DNA of 13,657 nucleotides, from NCBI GenBank assembly GCA_028694565.1, contig JAQVKR010000021.1:1-13657 (forward strand). The letters are read 5' to 3'. The position numbers were made by a program, and so were the translations under genes. Shown here in pieces: positions 1 to 9,451 of the stretch (position 1 is its first letter; every line of letters starts with the position of its first letter). The DNA comes from Gammaproteobacteria bacterium (lineage in GTDB: Bacteria; Pseudomonadota; Gammaproteobacteria; DSM-26407). The notes below the pieces were generated by a model, which saw nothing but the letters and a program-made list of their open reading frames with translations, did not search any database and was not told the DNA's origin.

Positions 1-1564
1 CATGGCGGACATCCAGCGCATCGAGGTCATCCGTGGGCCCAATGCCGCCACCTACGGCTCCAATGCGTTTTCCGGCGTCATCAGCATAACCACCCGCCAC
101 AGCGCCGAGACCCACGGCGAGTTCGTGCAGGCCACCGCGGGCAGCAACGGCATCGGCGACCTGTTCTACCGCCACGGCGGCAGCCGCGGCGACCTGGACT
201 ACCGGATCAGCCTGGGCTACCGCCAGGACGCCGGCGTCGGGGATCGCCAGGACGACTGGCGATCGCGGCAACTGAACCTGCGCGGCGACTACCGCCTCTC
301 CGATCATGACGTTCTCCAGGCGCAGTTCGGCTTCCTGCAGGGGCCGCGGGGCCGGGGGACGCCCGGCGAACGCGGCAACCTGCCACGGGAGGCCAAGGTC
401 CACAGCCATTTCCAGCAGTTGCGCTGGGAGCGCTCCATCGAGCCGGGCGAGGATCTCGCCGTGCAGTTGTTCCACACCTATGTGGATACCAACGAGGGGT
501 TTCTGGGCGGACCCTATTTCGGCTACTACCTGCCCCTGGATTTCGACGTCCGCACCGAACGCTGGGAGCTTGAGCTCCAGCACACCCTCAGCCCCGCGGA
601 CGACCTGCGCCTGGTATGGGGCGGGAGCGCGCGGCTGGACAGCGCCGACTCCACCAGCTACCTGGACGCGGACGACGGCCAGGAGAACGAAATCCAGCGC
701 CTGTTCGCCAATGCCGAGTGGCGGATGAGCGACACGCTGCTGATGAACCTCGGCGGGATGGTGGAGCACAACGGCATCACCGGAACCGACTTCGCCCCGC
801 GCCTGGCGTTCAACTACCGCCCCGCGGCCGGCCATACCCTGCGCACCTCGGTGTCCACCGCCACCCGCACCCCGTCGATGTTCGAGGCCTTCGGCAATCA
901 GCATTTCTGCATCGAGTCGCTGGGCCTGTGTGAGCAGACCATCCTCAGCGACGGTCAGCTCGATGCCGAACGCATCACCGCCTACGAACTGGGCTATAAT
1001 CTGGAGCTTGCCGACCTCAGGACGATGGTCGATATCCGGCTGTTCAGGGAAGAACTCAATGACGTCATCGGAATGTATTTCGCCGCGACGGGCCTGCCCC
1101 CCTGGTTGGATGTGGTGGAGCCCGGGGCCTGGGACTTCGTCAACGATGACGATATTCTCCTCACCGGCATCGAGACCCAGCTGGACTACCGTCCCGATCG
1201 CCACAGCGGCCTGCGGCTGGCCTACTCCTACACCCGGGTCGAGGCGGACGATCACCGCGAGGAGTACAGCCGCAGCGTACCCCGCCATACCGCCAGCCTG
1301 TTCCTGTTCCACCGCTTCCACAGCGATCTGCGGGCCAGCCTCCTGTACAGCTTCACCAGCGGCATGACATGGCTCGGCGACGGCAGCACGGTCGATCCGG
1401 CACATCGCCTCGATCTCAGGCTGGCGAAACCCTGGCGTTCCGGGGGCGTCAGGGGAGAGCTGGAGCTGGTGCTGCAGAATGTCCTCGGCGAATACCACGA
1501 TTTCGTCTACCAGAATTCGTTTGCACCCCAGGCCTATCTGCAGCTGAGCCTGCAAATGGACTGA
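1..1564 (+). CDS. TonB-dependent outer-membrane receptor (5' partial)
   Basis: The frame is open to the left edge, so the N-terminus (signal peptide, TonB box and most of the plug) is missing; the ATG at position 2 is almost certainly internal. The visible 520 residues begin with the typical end of a plug domain, DIQRIEVIRGPNAATYGSNA followed by FSGVISITT. The rest is a 22-strand-type beta-barrel with alternating hydrophobic residues and characteristic segments such as DFAPRLAFNYRP, TATRTPSMFEAF and LDAERITAYELGY. Such receptors import scarce ligands (siderophores, cobalamin, other large solutes) across the outer membrane using TonB-ExbBD energy. The substrate cannot be told from sequence. 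Two cysteines (visible residues 303 and 310) sit in a probable extracellular loop. The protein ends in AYLQLSLQMD, without the usual terminal aromatic residue. A binding-protein gene follows after 29 nt, suggesting co-transcription. Family call is firm; substrate unknown. Confidence 0.93.
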   Translation, partial: MADIQRIEVIRGPNAATYGSNAFSGVISITTRHSAETHGEFVQATAGSNGIGDLFYRHGGSRGDLDYRISLGYRQDAGVGDRQDDWRSRQLNLRGDYRLSDHDVLQAQFGFLQGPRGRGTPGERGNLPREAKVHSHFQQLRWERSIEPGEDLAVQLFHTYVDTNEGFLGGPYFGYYLPLDFDVRTERWELELQHTLSPADDLRLVWGGSARLDSADSTSYLDADDGQENEIQRLFANAEWRMSDTLLMNLGGMVEHNGITGTDFAPRLAFNYRPAAGHTLRTSVSTATRTPSMFEAFGNQHFCIESLGLCEQTILSDGQLDAERITAYELGYNLELADLRTMVDIRLFREELNDVIGMYFAATGLPPWLDVVEPGAWDFVNDDDILLTGIETQLDYRPDRHSGLRLAYSYTRVEADDHREEYSRSVPRHTASLFLFHRFHSDLRASLLYSFTSGMTWLGDGSTVDPAHRLDLRLAKPWRSGGVRGELELVLQNVLGEYHDFVYQNSFAPQAYLQLSLQMD

Positions 1565-1593
1565 GACCGGAGACGATCGCACAGGCCGAGGCA

Positions 1594-2610
1594 ATGGACG
1601 CGCACACTACCCGGCAACGCTGCCACGGCAGGGATGCGAAGCAGGCGTCAATCCGCGGCTGCGGGCGTGTTCTCCTATTGCTTCTCGGTTTCCTGCTCCA
1701 CATCCAGGCCCATGCCGCGGAGGTCCCCCGCATCCTTGTTCTGACGGAAGTGGCCGGGGGCGTGTACGGCCAGACGCTGGAGGGGCTGGAGCAGGTCCTC
1801 GCTGCGCTGCCGGAGGAGTCGCGGCCGCGGATCGTGGTGCGCGAGCTGCCCAAGTCGCAGGCACTCCCTGATACGAACGGCTACGACCTGCTGGTGAGCC
1901 TGGGCAGCGACATGGCGGCGCGCCTGATGGCCAGCCCCCCGGATGTGTCGCTGCTGTGCCTGCTCATTCCCCGGCTGACGTTCAGGCACCTCGTTTCGCA
2001 GCTGCCGGAACCGGCGCGTGAGCGGGTATCCGCCATCTACCTGGATCAGCCCTTCGCGCGCACCCTGCATCTCCTGCAGAGCGCGTTTCCCGAGGCCCGC
2101 GACATAGCCGTGCCGCTCGGCCCCTCATCCGCCCTGGAGAAGGCGGAGCTCGAAGCGGCCGCGTCGCCCCATGGGCTGCGGCTGCACCTGGCGCAGATCC
2201 GGGAGGACGAGAACCCCCTGCGTGCCATACTCGGTCTGCTCGACGATTCGGATGTCGTCCTCGCACTGCCCGATCCGGTCGTCTACAACCAGTACAGCGT
2301 GCAGGGCATCCTGCTGGCGACCTACCGGCGCGAGATTCCGGTGATCGGCTTCTCCCGCGCCTACGTGAGGGCCGGCGCGATCGCCGCGGTGTACACTGCG
2401 CCGATACAGGTGGGACGTCAGGCCGGAGACCTGATACGCGACGCATTCGCCATGGATCCCCCGCGGCTGCCGCCTCCCCAGCCGCCCGATGAGTACGAGA
2501 TTGCCGTGAATCGCCAAGTCACCCGCTCGCTCGGCATCATCCTTCCCGATGACGCCGATCTGCTCGGGCAGGTCCGGCGGATGGATGCCGTGCCGGAGAG
2601 CCCGCCATGA
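1594..2610 (+). CDS. Periplasmic substrate-binding protein, ABC_sub_bind-like
   Basis: A 338-residue secreted protein. From the ATG at 1594 it has a long basic n-region, a hydrophobic core at about residues 26-37 ([12 protein letters not shown]) and a signal peptidase I site after AHA or AHAA (residue 41 or 42). There is no lipobox cysteine, so it should be soluble in the periplasm. The mature part resembles the two-lobed ABC_sub_bind family (PF04392): a first lobe with [20 protein letters not shown] and [12 protein letters not shown], and a C-terminal lobe with [40 protein letters not shown] and a GRQAGDLI helix. The ligand is unknown. No ABC permease or ATPase gene is in the window. The TGA overlaps the ATG of the next gene (ATGA, 2607-2610), so translation is probably coupled to the BarA-type kinase. 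An in-frame opening extends upstream to 1369 but overlaps the receptor gene and lacks signal-peptide logic. The ribosome site before 1594 is weak (GAGG at 1588-1591, close spacing), so the exact start is moderately certain. Confidence 0.85.
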   Translation: MDAHTTRQRCHGRDAKQASIRGCGRVLLLLLGFLLHIQAHAAEVPRILVLTEVAGGVYGQTLEGLEQVLAALPEESRPRIVVRELPKSQALPDTNGYDLLVSLGSDMAARLMASPPDVSLLCLLIPRLTFRHLVSQLPEPARERVSAIYLDQPFARTLHLLQSAFPEARDIAVPLGPSSALEKAELEAAASPHGLRLHLAQIREDENPLRAILGLLDDSDVVLALPDPVVYNQYSVQGILLATYRREIPVIGFSRAYVRAGAIAAVYTAPIQVGRQAGDLIRDAFAMDPPRLPPPQPPDEYEIAVNRQVTRSLGIILPDDADLLGQVRRMDAVPESPP

Positions 2611-5444
2611 AAAACTGGGGCATCCGCCACAAGGTGCTGCTGCTGGCGCTGGTCCCGACGCTGGTGCTCTCGCTGATCCTGAGCGCCTATTTCATCTCCG
2701 TGCGCATCTACGATCTGGAAGAGGCCATGCTCGATACCGGGCGGATGCTGGTCCAGCAGCTCGCCCCCGCCGCGGAGTACGGCGTCTTCTCGGGCAACGG
2801 GGAGATTCTCCAGGGCCTGGTGAACGCGATCCTGGAAGAGCAGGATATCCGTGCCGCGGCCATCTACGATTCCGACCTTCAGCTGCTGGTCCGCGCCGGA
2901 CCGGAATTCGCCCCGCATGATCGCCCGCTGGTGAACACCCACAGCGGCGTGGCGATGTCCGAGGCGCGCAACGGCCGTTCGATCATATTCCATGCCCCGA
3001 TCGTGATCGGCAACGTCCGGGTCACCGATTTTCCCGACCAGATGGCCGGCCCCGGCACACAGTCCGCGGCGGGAACCCGGCTGCTCGGTACCGTGGCCGT
3101 CGAAGTGTCGCGCACGGGCACGCTGCTCAAGAAATACCAGGCCATCATCAATGGCGCGATCCTGCTCGCGGGGGTGCTGGCCATCAGCGCCGTCGTCGCC
3201 CTGCGCATCGGCCGCAGCGTCAGCGACCCCATCCTCGCCCTGACCCGGGCGGTCGACCGGATCCGTTCCGGCGACCTGGATACGCGCGTCCCGCCGGAGG
3301 GCGGCGGCGAGCTGAACACCCTCGCCTCCGGGGTGAACGCCATGGCCGAGTCGCTGGGCTCGGCACGCAGCGAAATGCAGGAGAACATCGATCAGGCCAC
3401 CGCCGATCTGCGTGAAACCCTGGAAACCATCGAAATCCAGAACATCGAGCTGGATATCGCACGCAAGCGCGCCGAGGACGCCAACCGGGTCAAGTCGGAG
3501 TTCCTGGCCAACATGAGCCATGAAATCCGCACCCCCATGAACGGCATCATCGGGTACACGGAACTGCTGCAGAAGACCCGGCTCAAGGGGGTGCAGTCCG
3601 AGTATGTGGCAACCATCGAGAAATCGGCCTCGGACCTGCTCAACATCGTCAACGACATTCTCGACTTCTCCAAGATCGAGGCGGGCAAGCTCTCCCTCCA
3701 GGTGAGCGACTTCCCGCTGCGCGACGCGGTGGAGGACGTGGTGTACATGCTGGCGCCGGGAGCCCGGCAGAAGGGCCTGGAGCTGATCTCGCTGTTCTAC
3801 TCGGATGTCCCCGACCGCGTACGGACCGACTCCACGCGGCTGAAGCAGATCCTGATCAACCTGGTGGGCAACGCCATCAAGTTCACCAACCGCGGCAGTG
3901 TCGCCGTGCGCGTCATGCTGGAAGAGGAAAACGAGGAGAACTCAACCCTGCGCATCACCATCGCCGACACGGGTATCGGCATGGATCGCGAGCAGCTGGC
4001 GCAGCTGTTCAAGCCGTTTCACCAGGCGGACGGCTCGCCCAGGCGCCTGTTCGGCGGCACCGGCCTGGGGCTCATCATCTCCAAGAAGCTGGTGGAGCAG
4101 CTCGGTGGCTCCATCAGCGTTGAGAGCGAACTCGGCCGGGGTTCGACCTTCACCTTCACTTTCACCTGTCCCACGAGTCCCGCGGCGCGGAATCCGCACG
4201 CCGACGGCCTCGCCGATCGCCGCGCCCTGATCTGCGAGCCCCATCCCCTCGCGCGCACCGCGCTCCGGCACCTGCTCACCGGCTGGCGCATGCAGGTGAC
4301 CGAGGTCGATGACCGCAATCGCATCGCGGCTCACCTCGACAACGCCCGCGCGCAGGGACATCCCGTCGACCTCGTCCTGATCGGCACGGCGGCGGGCGAC
4401 ACCTGCAACAGCGATGTGGAGTCCCTGCTCGGCACCCTGTGCCGGAACGATGGCCCACCGGTCGTGCTGCTGCCCAACGCCAGCCCCCACCAGCTTGTGT
4501 GCAGGGAGCGCCTCAGGGCGCTGGGGGCCGCCGCCATATTGCCCAAGCCGGTGTCACAGCAGCGGCTGCGCAGGGAGCTGATCGCCGTTCTGCTGGGACA
4601 GGCGGACGGCCCGGCGGCCGCCGGGCCCGGCGTGCCGGACAACGTTCCACCCGCCCCCGGAGGCACGCCTTCGGTGCTCGTGGTCGACGACAATGCCGCG
4701 AATCTGAAGCTCGCCACCATCATGCTCGAGGAACTCGGGTTGCGGGTGACCCAGGCCTGCGATGGCGTCGAGGCGCTCGAAGCGCTGCGCGAGCAGGATT
4801 TCGACGCCGTGCTGATGGATATCCAGATGCCGCACCTGGATGGGGTGAATGCCACCCGCGAATTGCGCGCCATGGAAAGGGAGGGACTGCGCACGCCGGT
4901 CATCGCGCTCACCGCCCACGCCATGGCCGGCGAGGCGGAGAAACTGCTGGCCGCGGGCCTGGACGACTACCTGTCCAAGCCCTTCAACTCCCGCCAGCTC
5001 GCCGAGAAACTGAAGTGCTGGCTGACATTGCCGGGAGCGTCCCCCGCCGGTCCGGAAACGGGTCCGGAACCCGTGCCGGGGGACGCGGTCATCGACCATG
5101 ATCTCGGAATCCGGCTGGCCAACGGCGATCGGGGGCTGGCCGACGAGATGCTGCGGCATCTCGTCGGGGAACTGTCGGAGAAGATCGGGGCCATCGCCGA
5201 GGCCCATGCGGGCGGGGAACTGGCCCGGATGCGGGAACTGGTGCACCGCGTCCATGGCGGCGCCTGCTTCACCGGCGTTCCCCGCCTGAAGGCGTCCGCC
5301 GAGCGACTCGAGCGGGCGCTTCTGGCCAGGGACGACGAGGCGGCAATCGCCAGCGCCCATGCCGCCTTCCGCGACGCCGCCCACGCGGTTCTCGCGGCGG
5401 CGGGCGACGGTGCGTCGGCGGTCAGGGAGCAGCGGTCAAAATAA
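2607..5444 (+). CDS. barA: BarA/GacS-type hybrid sensor histidine kinase
   Basis: A 945-residue inner-membrane tripartite kinase, close to E. coli BarA in length and domain order. A transmembrane segment at about 9-30 and another at 180-202 flank a periplasmic sensor region of about 150 residues. HAMP (about 203-255) and a coiled linker containing [14 protein letters not shown] and EIQNIELD, almost as in BarA, follow. HisKA carries phospho-acceptor His305 ([12 protein letters not shown]). HATPase motifs are [16 protein letters not shown] and [10 protein letters not shown] first receiver-like domain (about 536-662) has Gly593 where the phospho-Asp should be and looks inactive, as in BarA. The second receiver has Asp694/Asp695, phospho-site Asp738 (LMDIQMP) and Lys791. 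The HPt domain has His883 ([15 protein letters not shown]). In known systems BarA/GacS phosphorylates UvrY/GacA, which drives Csr/Rsm small RNAs; that partner is not in the window. The start is supported by GGAG at 2595-2598 and the ATGA overlap with the binding-protein gene. The 3' end overlaps convergent acpS by 23 bp. Confidence 0.95.
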   Translation: MKNWGIRHKVLLLALVPTLVLSLILSAYFISVRIYDLEEAMLDTGRMLVQQLAPAAEYGVFSGNGEILQGLVNAILEEQDIRAAAIYDSDLQLLVRAGPEFAPHDRPLVNTHSGVAMSEARNGRSIIFHAPIVIGNVRVTDFPDQMAGPGTQSAAGTRLLGTVAVEVSRTGTLLKKYQAIINGAILLAGVLAISAVVALRIGRSVSDPILALTRAVDRIRSGDLDTRVPPEGGGELNTLASGVNAMAESLGSARSEMQENIDQATADLRETLETIEIQNIELDIARKRAEDANRVKSEFLANMSHEIRTPMNGIIGYTELLQKTRLKGVQSEYVATIEKSASDLLNIVNDILDFSKIEAGKLSLQVSDFPLRDAVEDVVYMLAPGARQKGLELISLFYSDVPDRVRTDSTRLKQILINLVGNAIKFTNRGSVAVRVMLEEENEENSTLRITIADTGIGMDREQLAQLFKPFHQADGSPRRLFGGTGLGLIISKKLVEQLGGSISVESELGRGSTFTFTFTCPTSPAARNPHADGLADRRALICEPHPLARTALRHLLTGWRMQVTEVDDRNRIAAHLDNARAQGHPVDLVLIGTAAGDTCNSDVESLLGTLCRNDGPPVVLLPNASPHQLVCRERLRALGAAAILPKPVSQQRLRRELIAVLLGQADGPAAAGPGVPDNVPPAPGGTPSVLVVDDNAANLKLATIMLEELGLRVTQACDGVEALEALREQDFDAVLMDIQMPHLDGVNATRELRAMEREGLRTPVIALTAHAMAGEAEKLLAAGLDDYLSKPFNSRQLAEKLKCWLTLPGASPAGPETGPEPVPGDAVIDHDLGIRLANGDRGLADEMLRHLVGELSEKIGAIAEAHAGGELARMRELVHRVHGGACFTGVPRLKASAERLERALLARDDEAAIASAHAAFRDAAHAVLAAAGDGASAVREQRSK

Positions 5445-5808
5445 CGAACGCGAGCGCGTAGGCGCCATCATCGGAAATGCTGAGGTGGCAGTCCCGGGCC
5501 TGGAGCGCCCGCAGCCGCTCCAGGGCCGATCCACTGCACCGGATGCCCGGCCGTCCCAGCTCGTCGTGAACCACCGCCAGCTGGCGCAGGGTGATGCCGT
5601 CGCGGAAACCGGTGCCCAGCGCCTTGGCGAACGCCTCCTTGGCGGCGAAGCGCTTGGCCAGGAACCGTCCGGGATCCGCCGCGCGACGGAACTCCTCGTG
5701 TTCGGCGCCGGCCAGGATGCGGCTGCTGTAGCGCTCGCCGAAGCGCTGCAGTCCCCGTGTCAGGCGCGCCACCTCCACCAGGTCGGTCCAGATGCCCGCA
5801 ATGCCCAT
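5422..5808 (-). CDS. acpS: Holo-[acyl-carrier-protein] synthase AcpS
   Basis: A 128-residue cytoplasmic enzyme that transfers 4'-phosphopantetheine from CoA to a serine of acyl carrier protein, activating it for fatty acid synthesis. It has the group I phosphopantetheinyl transferase motifs: TDLVEVARL with Mg-binding Asp9, and [19 protein letters not shown] with Glu58, in the same positions as in E. coli AcpS, then HDELGRPGI and [17 protein letters not shown]. Residue 7 is Trp (codon at 5788-5790) where the family has a nearly invariant Gly (GxGTD), which is unusual. The ATG at 5806-5808 overlaps the pdxJ stop (ATGA), and pdxJ-acpS is a common gene pair. The frame stays open upstream through pdxJ, but homologous length and the overlap fix the start here. 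It is the last gene of the minus-strand operon; its 3' end overlaps barA. Confidence 0.96.
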   Translation of the reverse strand: MGIAGIWTDLVEVARLTRGLQRFGERYSSRILAGAEHEEFRRAADPGRFLAKRFAAKEAFAKALGTGFRDGITLRQLAVVHDELGRPGIRCSGSALERLRALQARDCHLSISDDGAYALAFVILTAAP

Positions 5809-6545
5809 CACCGCGCCGCGTCCATGAGCCGGCGCATTTCCGCGACCGCTTCGCGCAACCCCGTGATGACCGCCCGGGCGATGATGGCGTGACCGATGTT
5901 GAGCTCGTTGAGTCGCGGCAGGGCCGCGATGGGGTGGACATTCCGGTAGTTGAGCCCGTGGCCCGCATTCACCATCAGTCCCGCCGCCCCGGCGTGGCTC
6001 ACGGCCGCGGCCACGCGCTCCCGCTCCGTTTCGCGGCCGCGCGCATCGGCGGCATCGGCGTAACGCCCGGTATGGATCTCGACGGTGGGCGCGCCGGCGG
6101 CCACCGCGGCATCGATCTGGACCGGGTCGGGATCGATGAACAGGGAGACCTCGATTCCCGCCGCGGCCAGGCGCGCGCAGGCATCGCGCACCCGGGAAAG
6201 CTGACTCGCCACGTCCAGCCCACCCTCGGTGGTCAGTTCCTGGCGCTTCTCCGGCACCAGGCAGCAGTGCTCCGGCCGGTAGCGTTCGGCAATCGCCAGC
6301 ATCCCGTCGGTTACCGCCATTTCCAGATTCATCCGGGTCTGCAGGGTCTGCCGCAGCAGTTCCACGTCCCGCTCCTGGATGTGCCTGCGATCTTCGCGCA
6401 AGTGCACGGTGATGCCGTCCGCACCGGCCAACTCGGCCTCGGCGGCCGCCTGGACGGGATCGGGAAAGCGGGTTCCCCGGGCCTGGCGCAGGGTGGCGAC
6501 ATGATCGATGTTGACGCCAAGCAGAAGACGGCTCTGCCCAGTCAC
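5808..6545 (-). CDS. pdxJ: Pyridoxine 5'-phosphate synthase PdxJ
   Basis: A 245-residue TIM-barrel enzyme that condenses 3-amino-2-oxopropyl phosphate (from PdxA) with 1-deoxy-D-xylulose 5-phosphate to give pyridoxine 5'-phosphate, the last ring-forming step of DXP-dependent vitamin B6 synthesis. Conserved blocks are [32 protein letters not shown] (His48), [10 protein letters not shown] (Glu75), [31 protein letters not shown] (His196, matching E. coli His193) and [13 protein letters not shown]. The protein is cytoplasmic and homo-octameric in known cases. The start is GTG at 6543-6545, overlapping the recO stop (GTGA) and preceded by a strong AGGAGG at 6554-6559. The next gene, acpS, overlaps its stop. 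No defect is seen. Confidence 0.97.
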   Translation of the reverse strand: MTGQSRLLLGVNIDHVATLRQARGTRFPDPVQAAAEAELAGADGITVHLREDRRHIQERDVELLRQTLQTRMNLEMAVTDGMLAIAERYRPEHCCLVPEKRQELTTEGGLDVASQLSRVRDACARLAAAGIEVSLFIDPDPVQIDAAVAAGAPTVEIHTGRYADAADARGRETERERVAAAVSHAGAAGLMVNAGHGLNYRNVHPIAALPRLNELNIGHAIIARAVITGLREAVAEMRRLMDAAR

Positions 6546-7276
6546 TTGGTGGTCCTCCTTCTACGGATCCGGAGCAGCAGGTCCCGGCTTTTGAGCGGCC
6601 GCGGGCCCAGGTGGGGAGCAAGGATCGCGGCCAGGAGGCGCTGGACCTGCCTCCGGCAGATCCCGTCGAGCGGGGCGTCCGCGGCCAGGGCCTGCAGACA
6701 GCGGCCCAGGATGGCTACACCGCCGGCGGGAGCGTCGCGATCCGCGTCGGCCGGGACCGCCCCCCGTTGCGGTTCATAGTGGTAGCGCCTGTCGGCCGAC
6801 AGCGCAGCGCCCCGGGCGTCCTCGCGCAGCTGCAGCCCGTAACCCAGGACGTCGAGGAGCCGTTTCTCGAACCGACGCAGTATTGTCGGGTCGCAGCCAT
6901 GGGTTTGCAACCCGCCGAGCGCCTCATGGTAGGCGGAGAACAGCTCGGGCGCCGGATCGTGCCGCGTGAGCAGGCGCAGCAGCACTTCGTTGAGGTAAAA
7001 CCCGCAGACCAGCGCATCCCCCTGCAGGTGCAGCGCCGTTCCCGCCGGTTCGGCACCGGTGAGGGTCGCCAGTTCTCCGGCCGCCGACCAGGACAGGAGC
7101 AGCGGCACGAATGGCTGCAGCAATGGCCGGACGCGGGAGCCGGGGCGGCGGGCGCCGCGGGCCACGATGCCGATGCGTCCGTAGTCGCAGCTCAGCACCT
7201 CGATCAGCCGGCTGGTCTCGCGATAGGCGCGTTGGTGCAGCACGTAGGCGGGCTGCAGGCTTACCCGCTCGGACAT
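6542..7276 (-). CDS. recO: DNA repair protein RecO
   Basis: A 244-residue recombination mediator. RecO, with RecR, helps load RecA on SSB-covered single-stranded DNA in the RecFOR pathway. The N-terminal OB-fold part reads [20 protein letters not shown] then [16 protein letters not shown] and [12 protein letters not shown], all typical of RecO. The helical C-terminal part contains [20 protein letters not shown] and [15 protein letters not shown], with no zinc-binding cysteine cluster, as in other gammaproteobacterial RecO. The start ATG at 7274-7276 follows the era stop by 29 nt with only a weak ribosome site. The stop overlaps the pdxJ GTG. The era-recO-pdxJ order is that of many gammaproteobacteria. 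Confidence 0.95.
   Translation of the reverse strand: MSERVSLQPAYVLHQRAYRETSRLIEVLSCDYGRIGIVARGARRPGSRVRPLLQPFVPLLLSWSAAGELATLTGAEPAGTALHLQGDALVCGFYLNEVLLRLLTRHDPAPELFSAYHEALGGLQTHGCDPTILRRFEKRLLDVLGYGLQLREDARGAALSADRRYHYEPQRGAVPADADRDAPAGGVAILGRCLQALAADAPLDGICRRQVQRLLAAILAPHLGPRPLKSRDLLLRIRRRRTTK
6554..6559 (-). promoter_or_regulatory. Strong ribosome binding site of pdxJ
   Basis: On the minus strand the sequence is AGGAGG, a perfect anti-16S match, 8 nt before the GTG at 6545. It lies inside the last codons of recO. It settles the choice of the GTG as the pdxJ start, since there is no ATG in the right place, and gives pdxJ its own translation entry besides coupling to recO. Confidence 0.8.
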
Positions 7277-7305
7277 GGATGGCGGTCCGGGTTCAGTGGG
7301 AAACG

Positions 7306-8200
7306 TCAGTCGTTCTGGTAACCGAGACTGGCCAGGCTTCGCTCGTCATCGGACCAGCCTTCGCGGATTTTCACCCACAGCCGCAGATAGACATGGGCGT
7401 CGAACAGCTTCTCCATGTCGTGGCGGGCCTGCCGGCCCACCTCCTTGAGCTGCTCCCCGCCCTTGCCGATGACGATGGCCTTCTGCCCGGCGCGCTCGAC
7501 CCAGATGACGGCGCTGATGCTGCGCCGGCCCTCCTCCTCGCGGAACTCCTCGAGCTCCACCGCCAGGGCGTAGGGCACCTCGTCCCCCAGGCTGCGCATG
7601 AGCTTTTCGCGCACGATTTCGGCGGCCAGGAACCGTTCGCTGCGATCGGTGAGCTGATCGGCATCGAACAGCCAGTCACCCTCAGGCAGCTGGCTTGCGA
7701 TGATTTTCTCCAGGACATCGAGATTGTCGCCGGAGTAGGCCGACAGGGGAACGATATCGAGGAACCCGGCCTTGGCGGCCAATGCCTGCAGGTGGGGCAG
7801 CAGGCGGGTCTTGTCGGCGATGCGGTCCACCTTGTTCACCGCCAGGATCACCGGCCGCCCCGCCTCCATGACACGCTTCAGGAGCTGGGCGTCCTCGTCG
7901 GTCCAGCGCAGGCCGTCCACCAGCATCACGATCACGTCCACCTCGGCCAGGGTGCTGAGCGCGGCGCGGTTCATGTAGCGGTTGATGGCCCGCTTCCCAC
8001 CCTGGTGGACACCCGGGGTATCCACGTACACCGCCTGCACCGCACCCTCCGTCTTGATCCCGAGAATCCGGTGGCGGGTGGTCTGGGGCTTTGGCGAAGT
8101 GATGCTGATCTTCTGCCCGAGAAGGCGGTTGAGCAGCGTCGACTTGCCCACGTTGGGGCGCCCGACAAGGGCGACGAAACCGCTGCGGCGGGCTTCGGGT

Positions 8201-8208
<8 letters not shown>
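7306..8208 (-). CDS. era: GTPase Era
   Basis: A 300-residue GTPase that binds the 3' end of 16S rRNA and assists 30S subunit maturation. GTPase motifs are in order: G1 GRPNVGKS (16-23), the switch region with [13 protein letters not shown]3 DTPG (63-66), G4 NKVD (125-128) and G5 SAYSG (from 156). The C-terminal KH RNA-binding domain contains [16 protein letters not shown] (GxxG at 248-251) and ends [20 protein letters not shown], as in E. coli Era. The start ATG at 8206-8208 overlaps the end of rnc by 8 nt and has AGGAA at 8217-8221 with 8-nt spacing. The rnc-era pair is one of the best conserved in proteobacteria. No anomalies. Confidence 0.98.
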
Positions 8209-8877
<669 letters not shown>

Positions 8878-8881
<4 letters not shown>

Positions 8882-9252
8882 TGAGCCACGAATTCCTCGC
8901 TGTCGTCGAAGCTGACCACCGCATCAACGTTGGCGATCATGGGGATGCGGACCTCGTAGGTCACCCGGATGGTGAGTTTGCCCTGCTGGTTTTCAATCTT
9001 GACGTTATCTCTTTTTACCCGATCCACATCATCTATATCCAGACGACGCATCAGCAACTTCATGATTTCGGATGGGTCCTTCCGGGTGATAAAGGGCTCC
9101 TCGTGCAGCGACTGCAGTGCGCTCGTGACCTTGTAGTGCTCCAGGTAGACCGGCGTCAGCCGCAGCACCAGCAACGCGAAGAAGGCGACGAGCCCCAGGA
9201 CGATCAGCCACCCGATGGCGGTCATTCCTCTCTGGCCGAAGCGTGTTCCCAT
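8878..9252 (-). CDS. DUF4845 single-pass membrane protein
   Basis: A 124-residue protein of unknown function, recognised by its place between lepB and rnc and by its layout. A short basic N-terminus is followed by one transmembrane helix (about 12-30, [19 protein letters not shown]), then [18 protein letters not shown] and a soluble C-terminal part ending in a beta-rich stretch ([20 protein letters not shown]). The N-terminus [11 protein letters not shown] resembles a type IV prepilin cleavage region (Gly at -1, Thr at +2) but has Gly at +5 instead of Glu. The start at 9252 is preferred over an in-frame ATG at 9258 because AGGAGG (9259-9264) touches the latter but stands 6 nt from the former. 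The open frame extends to 9489 but that part does not look coding. The TGA overlaps the rnc GTG. Confidence 0.88.
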
Positions 9253-9258
9253 GGTCAT

Positions 9259-9264
9259 CCTCCT
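9259..9264 (-). promoter_or_regulatory. Ribosome binding site of the DUF4845 gene
   Basis: AGGAGG on the minus strand. It directly abuts an ATG at 9256-9258 and lies 6 nt before a second in-frame ATG at 9250-9252. The spacing favours the second, giving [10 protein letters not shown] as the N-terminus. Confidence 0.75.
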
Positions 9265-9286
9265 GCGGTGGTCGGGGTTGGGATCG

Positions 9287-9292
9287 AGTATA
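9287..9292 (-). promoter_or_regulatory. Possible -10 box before the DUF4845-rnc-era genes
   Basis: TATACT on the minus strand (five of six matches to TATAAT) lies 22 nt upstream of the AGGAGG site, in the 233-nt gap after lepB. No good -35 hexamer stands 16-18 nt upstream (CCTGTA at 17 nt is poor). A separate promoter here would let rnc and era be transcribed apart from lepA-lepB. It is a weak call from one hexamer only. Confidence 0.25.
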
Positions 9293-9451
9293 GCGCCTGC
9301 GCCTGATCTTACAGGTCCGCACCGCGCCACTCGTCGAGGGGAACACGAACCGCCGGTCCCGACAACGACGCCGGGGCCGTCACAGCCCCTCCGCGGCAAC
9401 GCCGCATACACGGAAAAGCTATACGCTGCGACGCCCCGAGGCAAGCCGGGA

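Noticed and set aside
1369..1593. Upstream extension of the binding protein into the receptor gene
   Set aside because: It would overlap the receptor's last barrel strands in another frame, and the signal peptide fits a start at 1594.
2418..3521. A 367-codon open frame on the minus strand opposite barA
   Set aside because: Antisense to well-conserved kinase and binding-protein codons, with no recognisable family.
5445..5465. ACGCG-AG-CGCGT hairpin near the acpS end as a bidirectional terminator
   Set aside because: It lies inside acpS codons, the stem is only 5 bp and there is no U-tract on either strand.
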